From GCA-2697345 sp049602715 (GTDB lineage Bacteria > Pseudomonadota > Alphaproteobacteria > Rhodobacterales > Rhodobacteraceae): DNA of 21,338 nt. Below, one piece after another: positions 16,367-21,338 of this stretch. A model generated the notes under the pieces. The model had not been told where the DNA came from. It saw nothing but the letters and a program-made list of their open reading frames with translations, and did not search any database. Each line of letters opens with the position of its first letter. Position 1 is the stretch's first letter. The stretch covers positions 1 to 21,338 of the forward strand of contig JBMYRX010000035.1 in NCBI GenBank assembly GCA_049602715.1. Reading direction: 5' to 3'. The position numbers and the translations under genes were made by a program.

Positions 16367-16385
16367 GTAACCCATTTGTAACCCA
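16364..16385 (+). repeat. Tandem 11-bp repeat TTTGTAACCCA x2
   Basis: Two perfect head-to-tail copies of TTTGTAACCCA, directly beside the terminator of tRNA-Asn. Short tandem sites near a tRNA 3' side can be arm-type binding sites of tyrosine recombinases. No integrase gene is in the window, so that role is inference. Confidence 0.6.
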
Positions 16386-16388
16386 AGC

Positions 16389-16421
16389 AAAAAAAAAGCT
16401 TAGCATGAAATGTACTAAGCT
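16389..16421 (-). terminator. Intrinsic terminator of tRNA-Asn
   Basis: Read on the minus strand: stem AGCTTAG/CTAAGCT with an 11-nt loop followed by nine T residues, starting 11 bases after the encoded CCA end of the tRNA. A standard rho-independent terminator. Confidence 0.85.
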
Positions 16422-16432
16422 ATTGTTTTTAT

Positions 16433-16507
16433 TGGCTCCGGCGGTAGGGATCGAACCTACGACCAATTGATTAACAGTCAACTGCTCTACCGCTGAGCTA
16501 CGCCGGA
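16433..16507 (-). tRNA. tRNA-Asn (anticodon GTT)
   Basis: A 75-nt cloverleaf on the minus strand. Acceptor stem TCCGGCG/CGCCGGA, D stem GCTC/GAGC, anticodon stem GTTGA/TCAAT with loop CTGTTAA (anticodon GTT, 16,473-16,475), and T arm GTAGG-TTCGATC-CCTAC are all paired. Discriminator G is followed by an encoded CCA. It is a single gene with its own terminator. Confidence 0.98.
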
Positions 16508-16780
16508 TCATGCCTTAGTTATTATTGTCGTTAAAAGCTGATAAACTTTGAGAATATAAAATACAAGATTAAATTTCAATTTAAGGTCCAGAAAAATTCG
16601 ATCACTTTTAAAAGTTTATTGGGTCCACTAAATTGCAGGTAATTGGCTAGGCGTTTATTAAGAAATTTTTAACTGAGAGCGATTAAGTTCTTTTTTATAG
16701 AATTTTACTTAATATTAGTGGAATTAAGGAAATCGAGAATTTAGAAACCAAATAATGAAGTCAAAGATTGACTCAACGTG

Positions 16781-18022
16781 TTAATTAAATATTCGGACAC
16801 CCGGCCGCCTTAATGCAGGTATGAACCACAAACATAATAGGGCTATTATCAAGCCTTCTATGGCAATTATGCCTATTGCGATATCCGCACCCAACCAGTC
16901 AGCCATAAAACCAGTATGTAAAACACCCAGTGGACCAAAGCCTATACAGACCACTATCAATCCCATTATGCGACTACGGGCTTCCGGAGGAGTTGTTGTG
17001 AATGCGATAGTTGCTTGCATTGAGCTAAATCCAGCTTCTCCCAAACCACCGATAAACAACACTAATAGCGCTAATCCAAATAGAGGGCTTATAGCAAAAA
17101 AGAATATAGTTACTAGTACTATAAAAGTGCCGCCCACAAAATATCTCATAAAAAAATCAGGTTTCGCGGTTGTCGCCAGTACTATCAGGTTAATGAGTGC
17201 TCCAGCACCGAGCATAGAAGATAGAATACCGATGGACACTGAGCTAAGACCTAATTTATCCGCACCAATAACGGGAACCATTGAGATGAAAGAATAACCA
17301 AAAAAGTTTAGGATAATCGTAAAAATTAATACACCTAAAACAGATTTGTTATTGTAAGCTTGTGAAATGCCATCCCGGATACTGTGAAAAAAATGACTCC
17401 GATGGGGCTCATTCGAAGGTTGTATTATTTTTACTTTTGATACAAATAGTGCGGCCAATCCAAATGAAGTTGCTCCTACTAGATAATAACCCTGTATTCC
17501 AAATTTATACATCAAAAATCCACCAAGTAACGGTCCAACAAACATTGTTATCTTACTAATAGCAACATCAAAAGTCAGACAGGTCGAGGCATTACTTAAA
17601 CCACCGGTTTCTCCTAATAATGTTCGACGAAATGGATACTCCATTGTTCCAAAAGTACCACTTAAAAAAGTTCCTAATGCTAATAACCACAATGTTATTT
17701 TTTCTATGTGCGCTAGATAAAATAAGATACCCATTACCATTATCATGCAACTATACCCTATTAATAATAATGTTTGTTTATTAAACCGTTCTCCAATAAC
17801 ACCAACCAAGATACCGAATAGTGCTCCTGGAACCGTATTAGCAAAGGCTACGAGGGCTACGAGTAGTGGGGAACTTGTTAATTGATAAGTAAAAATGCCG
17901 ATTACTAGAACTTCTGTCCAACGGTTTATTCCAGTAAATACGCCGGTAAACCAAAGGTTTCGTACATTATTTACTGAGGCGAGCATAAATAACCTTTTTA
18001 TACCGCTCTTAGAGTTGACCAT
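16781..18022 (-). CDS. Major facilitator superfamily transporter (MFS_3/EntS-like exporter)
   Basis: A 413-residue integral membrane protein with about 12 hydrophobic segments. The signature loop between helices 2 and 3 is GVIGERFNK (residues 74-82), matching the MFS G-x3-D/ER-x2-K/R pattern. RFNKQTLL and the PFRRTLLG segment near residue 128 resemble EntS-type exporters that expel siderophores or small molecules by proton antiport. AAGG lies about 10 bp before the ATG. It is divergent from the GrdB-like gene across a 215-bp spacer. Substrate unknown. Confidence 0.9.
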   Translation of the reverse strand: MVNSKSGIKRLFMLASVNNVRNLWFTGVFTGINRWTEVLVIGIFTYQLTSSPLLVALVAFANTVPGALFGILVGVIGERFNKQTLLLIGYSCMIMVMGILFYLAHIEKITLWLLALGTFLSGTFGTMEYPFRRTLLGETGGLSNASTCLTFDVAISKITMFVGPLLGGFLMYKFGIQGYYLVGATSFGLAALFVSKVKIIQPSNEPHRSHFFHSIRDGISQAYNNKSVLGVLIFTIILNFFGYSFISMVPVIGADKLGLSSVSIGILSSMLGAGALINLIVLATTAKPDFFMRYFVGGTFIVLVTIFFFAISPLFGLALLVLFIGGLGEAGFSSMQATIAFTTTPPEARSRIMGLIVVCIGFGPLGVLHTGFMADWLGADIAIGIIAIEGLIIALLCLWFIPALRRPGVRIFN

Positions 18023-18098
18023 TTCTAGTGACCTTTTTGCCAGATAATATTGACATTAAATCCTATAATTTAAGGATTACAATAGTAATTATATTTCC

Positions 18099-18145
18099 AT
18101 TCAATCTCTTTTTGATAATTCATCCGTTCGGGTGCTAGATTGAAT
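18099..18145. promoter_or_regulatory. Inverted repeat in the divergent MFS / GrdB-like promoter region
   Basis: Perfect 9-bp arms, ATTCAATCT (18,099-18,107) and AGATTGAAT (18,137-18,145), separated by 29 bp, within the spacer between two divergent genes. Arm centres are 38 bp apart. This could be two operator half-sites or a long-range hairpin in the leader of the plus-strand gene. No regulator gene is adjacent. Confidence 0.35.
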
Positions 18146-18237
18146 TAAAAAATCATAAACATTCTATTGTTTAAAAAAAAATTGTTTATTGTATTTAGTC
18201 TTGCTAGCTTTATTTCATTTAGTAGGAGGTCTTTAAC

Positions 18238-19137
18238 TTGGCTAAACCTTTATCTGAACCCTTAAATTACATGGAACGTATAAAGAGTTATTATGCTGGG
18301 CTGGGCTATGTTGAACCATATAGGTGGGCTCGACAATGTGAAATACAATTTGCCAAACTAAAAAAACCTTTAAAAGATTCGACAGTTGGAATCGTTACAA
18401 CAGCTGCTTTATTTAATCCTGAAAACGGTGATCAGGGACCCGGAGCTGCTTATAATGGAAAGGCTAAATTTTTTACCGTTTATAGAGAACCTATCAATCC
18501 ATTTCCCGATTTAAGGATATCGCACATAGCTATTGATCGAACTCATACAACCGCTAATGATATTAATACATATTTTCCATTAAAGGCACTTTCTAGATTA
18601 CAAGAGAGTGGCTTTATAGGTCGGTTAGCTTCAAATTTCTATGGATTACCAACAAATCGTTCCCAGAAAATAACTATAGAAGAAGATAGTGTTGAATTAG
18701 TTAGGTTGTTTAAGACAGATAAAGTAGATGCCGCAATATTTGTTCCTAATTGTCCTATTTGTCACCAATCGGTTGCACTAGCTGCCTCAAGCTTAGAGAG
18801 ATCTGGAATTCCTACCGTAATAATGGGTTGTGCTTTGGATATTGTTGAATATGTCGGGGCTCCTCGGTTTGTTTTTAATGATTTTCCTCTGGGAAATTCA
18901 GCAGGACTGCCGAATAATGCAGCTTCTCAAGATTTAATAGCTAGGATGTCGCTAGATTTACTAGTTTATGCTATCCAGCCGAGGGTAACTACAAAGTCAC
19001 CGTTTGATTGGCCTGGAAGAATTGATTGGAAAAAAGATTACTCAAATATTGATTTACTGTCAGATCAAGAAATAAAAGACCGACGCATAGAATTTGATGA
19101 AGTTAAAAAAGATGCAAAAAGTATAAAGAAAAGATAA
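18238..19137 (+). CDS. Glycine/sarcosine/betaine/D-proline reductase component B family protein (Cys form)
   Basis: A 299-residue protein related to the B subunits (GrdB/PrdB) of Stickland reductases. The active-site-like motif is FVPNCPICHQSVALAASSLE, with Cys172, Cys175 and His176. In true reductases a selenocysteine occurs here, but both codons are TGT. The following GIPTVIMGCALDIVEYVGAPRF and DFPLGNSAG stretches are family features. The start is TTG, chosen because TAGGAGGT sits 8 bp upstream; the next ATG, 11 codons in, has no such site. No component A or C gene is present, so a full glycine- or proline-reductase system is unlikely here. True function unknown. It converges with the GNAT gene, with 4 bp between the stops. 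Confidence 0.8.
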   Translation: MAKPLSEPLNYMERIKSYYAGLGYVEPYRWARQCEIQFAKLKKPLKDSTVGIVTTAALFNPENGDQGPGAAYNGKAKFFTVYREPINPFPDLRISHIAIDRTHTTANDINTYFPLKALSRLQESGFIGRLASNFYGLPTNRSQKITIEEDSVELVRLFKTDKVDAAIFVPNCPICHQSVALAASSLERSGIPTVIMGCALDIVEYVGAPRFVFNDFPLGNSAGLPNNAASQDLIARMSLDLLVYAIQPRVTTKSPFDWPGRIDWKKDYSNIDLLSDQEIKDRRIEFDEVKKDAKSIKKR

Positions 19138-19141
19138 TTTA

Positions 19142-19633
19142 TTAAATTGGTCGTTTTAAATATTCGACTGAATAATTATTGAAGTCATATGAATCTATTG
19201 GTTTAAAACCGTTTTTATAATGAAAATTTAGTGAAACCACATTCTTTGGACGAGTGTATACTTCGCAACATATCGGTAAATTTTCTGACTCTGCATATTT
19301 ATATAATTCTTTATATAACTGTGACCCATGCCCATGACCGATATGATCATTATCTATAGCAATTCTATCTACATATATGAACTTATTCTCTCGTTCATTA
19401 AAGTACTTATAGTTTAATGAAGAATGTTCTGATTTTTCTCTAAAACAGATCATAAAACTTACAACACTTCCGTTATTTAGCCCATACATACAAAGCTCAC
19501 TGAGATTGATTAATTTTGATAGTTCAGCGTCTGAAGATAAATCGGTTAAATAGTGAGCATGTTGTTGGTTAATATTATATATTTGCCTCAAGATATCGCT
19601 TTCAGGAGTTTTAATAATTTGAATTATTTCCAT
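19142..19633 (-). CDS. GNAT-family N-acetyltransferase
   Basis: A 163-residue acetyltransferase. The acetyl-CoA pyrophosphate loop is VDRIAIDNDHIGHGHGSQLYKEL (motif A, about 88-110), an RGxGxG-like turn with His replacing the usual basic residue. Motif B is LNFHYKNGF near 135-143. GGAG lies about 10 bp before the ATG. The acceptor (amine, protein or antibiotic) cannot be predicted. The gene faces the GrdB-like gene and lies downstream of the SRAP gene on the same strand, across a 225-bp spacer with a strong palindrome. Confidence 0.85.
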   Translation of the reverse strand: MEIIQIIKTPESDILRQIYNINQQHAHYLTDLSSDAELSKLINLSELCMYGLNNGSVVSFMICFREKSEHSSLNYKYFNERENKFIYVDRIAIDNDHIGHGHGSQLYKELYKYAESENLPICCEVYTRPKNVVSLNFHYKNGFKPIDSYDFNNYSVEYLKRPI

Positions 19634-19714
19634 AATTAAAGTCTCCGAGAATTTTAATCAGATCAATTTACTTAATAAGAGTGTCTATTCTTTTCAAATA
19701 TTATTCTTAACTTA

Positions 19715-19754
19715 CTTCCATAATTATTTCCAAAATTCCAGAATTTTATGGAAG
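19715..19754. repeat. Nested palindrome between the SRAP and GNAT genes
   Basis: Outer 9-bp arms CTTCCATAA/TTATGGAAG enclose an inner near-continuous palindrome AAAATTC-CA-GAATTTT (19,732-19,747), which shares two bases with the outer arm; the two folds are alternatives. It lies 82 bp before the GNAT start and 105 bp after the SRAP stop (minus strand). No T-run is present, so an operator or mRNA hairpin is more likely than a terminator. Confidence 0.45.
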
Positions 19755-19858
19755 GTATTTGAAATAATGTGAATTCTTAAAAGTCCTTAAGGTAAATAAA
19801 AATTTTAGCCAATTATAAAATATAAAAGAGTCTAATCTATAAATATTTTGATTGTTGG

Positions 19859-20407
19859 TTAGATTCTTAATTTATGAATTAAGGATGCATTATTATTTTT
19901 TGGATTATTGACTGATTTACGAACTCTATGAAAATCAATGTTATTGTTAGCGTCGCTATCTAATATGTCTTCTCCCTTCAGATAAAGACTTACTTCTTCA
20001 GCATCCAATAGAACTGGTTGCCTGTGATGGATATGTTTTATCGCATCAATGGAATTACGTGTAAGAATAAGGCAACCAATTTCATTGTAAAGACCAGCAA
20101 AGAGATTTGATTGCGTATAATGATAATAAGGAATTTTTCCATTGGTACTTCGCTGCCATTCGTACCATCCATCATGATAGATTACGCATCGCTCTGCATT
20201 CCTGAATGAAGGTTTTTCATGCATCGTTTCAGAACGGCAGTTGATGAGGCCCATATCTCTTTTCCACATTGGAGAATATGACCACTTTATTAATCTTGCG
20301 CCTTTCTTAGTTTTAACCGGTATTAATTGGGATGGTGCAATATTATAAGAAGTCTCATTACTGAGACCAAATATATTACGAGAGTATATTACAAATCTAC
20401 CGCACAT
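19859..20407 (-). CDS. SRAP-family protein (YedK/HMCES-type abasic-site crosslinker)
   Basis: A 182-residue SOS-response-associated-peptidase-fold protein. The family forms a stable thiazolidine bond through Cys2 with abasic sites in single-stranded DNA. Visible residues are Cys2 in MCGRF, Asn22 in YNIAPSQ, Arg58-Glu60 in NCRSETMHEKPSF, Glu83 in DGWYEWQ, and His127 in IHHRQP (usually HxRMP). It is somewhat shorter than the usual 200-230 residues. Cys2 following Met1 fixes the start. No LexA-type box (GAAC-N7-GAAC or GTTC-N7-GTTC) was seen upstream, so SOS control is not supported. Confidence 0.93.
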   Translation of the reverse strand: MCGRFVIYSRNIFGLSNETSYNIAPSQLIPVKTKKGARLIKWSYSPMWKRDMGLINCRSETMHEKPSFRNAERCVIYHDGWYEWQRSTNGKIPYYHYTQSNLFAGLYNEIGCLILTRNSIDAIKHIHHRQPVLLDAEEVSLYLKGEDILDSDANNNIDFHRVRKSVNNPKNNNASLIHKLRI

Positions 20408-20495
20408 TTTTCTGGGTATTAGCTATTTCTACCTTAACAATCATGTTGGCGATAATATCTTTTTTCTTATACTTAATAAATCCTAAAACTAATTA

Positions 20496-20520
20496 GGTTA
20501 GTGGTTTAGTTAAGTTTAGT
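20496..20520. repeat. Short TTAGT direct repeats in the spacer before phhB
   Basis: GGTTAGT, GTTTAGT and GTTTAGT occur in series; the last two start at 20,504 and 20,514, one helical turn apart. They lie in the spacer between divergent SRAP and phhB and could be repeated protein-binding sites. Weak evidence in AT-rich DNA. Confidence 0.2.
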
Positions 20521-20570
20521 AATTATAAGCATTTCGGGGTCTATTATTTACTAACATTTATTTTAACCGA

Positions 20571-20589
20571 GTCATTTTTAAAAAATGAC
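20571..20589. promoter_or_regulatory. Perfect palindrome GTCATTTTT-A-AAAAATGAC
   Basis: A 19-bp perfect palindrome about 90 bp before the phhB start, in the spacer between the divergent SRAP and phhB genes. As RNA it would form a 7-bp stem. No T-run follows on either strand, so an operator is more likely than a terminator. Confidence 0.4.
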
Positions 20590-20679
20590 AGATATATTTT
20601 GAATCTCGTTTTTTGAGTTTTAAATGTGGATAAAATTAACGTATTATGGAATTGCTAAGAAATTGATTGGAGAAACCTT

Positions 20680-20973
20680 ATGAATAAAAAAGTAAACAAA
20701 GATAATCTAGAGAGTTTAGTTAAAGAAAACTGGAAAATTCTTAGTGAGAGAGACGCTATTTCTAAGACCTATAAGTTTAAATCATTTAATGAAGCATTTT
20801 CTTTTATGACAAGTGTAGCAATGTATGCAGATAAAATTAATCATCACCCTGAATGGTTTAATGTTTATTCTCGAGTAGATGTGGTCCTGACCACTCATGA
20901 TTTGAACGGCGTATCAGAGTTGGATATCAAATTAGCCGAGCACATGGACAATTTTGCGTTTAATCTACTGTGA
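20680..20973 (+). CDS. phhB: Pterin-4a-carbinolamine dehydratase
   Basis: A 97-residue protein of normal length for the PCD/DCoH family, which dehydrates 4a-hydroxy-tetrahydropterins. The family motif INHHPEWFNVYSRV has active-site His55-His56-Pro57 and Trp59, with the second His in TTHD (His73-Asp74). GGAGAA lies 6 bp before the ATG. No aromatic amino acid hydroxylase gene is in the window; some bacterial homologues act elsewhere, for example with molybdopterin. The stop overlaps the GTG start of the DUF2007 gene (GTGA), so they form a coupled pair. Confidence 0.93.
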   Translation: MNKKVNKDNLESLVKENWKILSERDAISKTYKFKSFNEAFSFMTSVAMYADKINHHPEWFNVYSRVDVVLTTHDLNGVSELDIKLAEHMDNFAFNLL

Positions 20974-21182
20974 AAGAGCTTATAAAAACAAATGATCTAG
21001 TTACCAGCGCACATGTAAAGTTACTTTTAAAGAATGAATTTATAGATTACTACGAAACTGACGTTCATATGAGTACTTTGGAAGGATCAATAAACATACT
21101 ACCTAGACGGATATTGGTGCCAGAAAGCAAGATCGTTGAGGCAGAAAAAATATTAATAGATAATGGTATAGAATTGACATGA
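20970..21182 (+). CDS. DUF2007 family protein
   Basis: A 70-residue protein with the DUF2007 ('putative signal transducing protein') pattern: MKELIKTND start, VKLLLKNEFIDYYETDVHMS near residues 16-34, SINILPRRILVPE near 41-52, and a C-terminal helix ending in GIELT. The fold is a small ferredoxin-like/GlnB-like domain; function not established. It starts at GTG in a GTGA overlap with phhB. Its own TGA overlaps an ATG (ATGA) that opens only a 15-codon frame ending at 21,226, probably not a gene. Confidence 0.85.
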   Translation: MKELIKTNDLVTSAHVKLLLKNEFIDYYETDVHMSTLEGSINILPRRILVPESKIVEAEKILIDNGIELT

Positions 21183-21338
21183 GAGTGACAAAAGTTGGGT
21201 TTAGAATACCTAATTCTCTTCTATAGTTACGTACAAATACCTCGTAAGTTTTTAATAAATTATAAGTTTTTGTTTACCGTAGACTTAACATTATAAGCAG
21301 TAACACGCTAACAGAAATGGCGATACTTGTTCGAATAT
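21183..21338. other. Right-edge spacer
   Basis: AT-rich stretch to the window end with no supported gene. On the minus strand the last ~45 bases are open (…EQVSPFLLACYCL, stop near 21,291) and could be the 3' end of a gene lying outside, but this is too short to judge. TAAGTTTTT occurs twice at about 21,245 and 21,262. Confidence 0.3.

Noticed and set aside
16281..16511. 76-codon minus-strand frame
   Set aside because: It runs through the tRNA-Asn gene; the start peptide is translated tRNA.
16821..17297. 158-codon plus-strand open frame opposite the MFS gene
   Set aside because: It is antisense to a well-supported MFS transporter, is rich in Pro/Ile/Ser repeats typical of a shadow frame, and has no ribosome binding site.
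18760..18765. Selenocysteine (in-frame TGA) in the GrdB-like motif
   Set aside because: Both codons of the CPIC motif are TGT, with no in-frame TGA, so this is a cysteine form.
20408..20500. LexA box upstream of the SRAP gene
   Set aside because: No GAAC-N7-GAAC, GTTC-N7-GTTC or CTGT-N8-ACAG pattern was found.
21179..21226. 15-codon frame starting in an ATGA overlap with DUF2007
   Set aside because: Too short, no recognisable product, and other frames show no continuation that would suggest a frameshifted gene.
1..21338. CRISPR array, insertion sequence, rRNA or prophage genes
   Set aside because: No regularly spaced repeats, transposase, integrase, structural phage gene or rRNA sequence was seen.

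Overview
The window looks like a chromosomal segment of an AT-rich, free-living, probably marine, proteobacterium, most likely an alphaproteobacterium. The clues are by-eye and from remembered families: low GC with very AT-rich spacers, a DmdA-like GcvT-family protein, a pterin carbinolamine dehydratase coupled to a DUF2007 gene, an oligopeptide-type ABC transporter with fused ATPases, and a bacterial P450. No genus can be assigned from the sequence alone.

Bases 1-11,900 hold a plus-strand catabolic block: an amidase-signature hydrolase preceded by a LacI-type operator candidate; a complete oligopeptide/opine-type ABC importer (binding protein, two permeases, one fused double ATPase) with GTGA and ATGA overlaps; a folate-dependent demethylase of the GcvT/DmdA family behind a hairpin-rich leader; an M20 metallopeptidase; a Tyr-type glutathione S-transferase; and a cytochrome P450 with an altered I-helix. 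Together they suggest uptake, C-N bond hydrolysis, demethylation onto tetrahydrofolate and oxidation of a methylated, peptide- or amide-like compound. The substrate is inferred, not shown.

Bases 11,940-13,294 (minus) are a folA-thyA pair in the order folA then thyA with an ATGA overlap, the layout known from phage T4 frd-td. Bases ~13,560-14,343 are a visibly GC-richer patch with a cysteine amidohydrolase (isochorismatase-like fold) preceded by what looks like the 3' stump of a lost upstream gene, so it is probably a transferred cassette. An alpha/beta hydrolase (minus) and a DUF3291 gene (plus) follow. The DUF3291 gene is bracketed by 26-bp imperfect direct repeats, the second lying beside a tandem 11-bp repeat at the 3' side of a tRNA-Asn(GTT) with its own terminator.

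Bases 16,781-19,633 hold an MFS exporter (minus) divergent from a protein of the glycine/sarcosine/betaine/D-proline reductase component B family (TTG start, Cys instead of selenocysteine), convergent with a GNAT acetyltransferase. The right end carries an SRAP (YedK/HMCES-type) DNA-crosslink protein (minus) and a coupled phhB-DUF2007 pair (plus). No insertion sequence, CRISPR array, rRNA or replication origin was seen.
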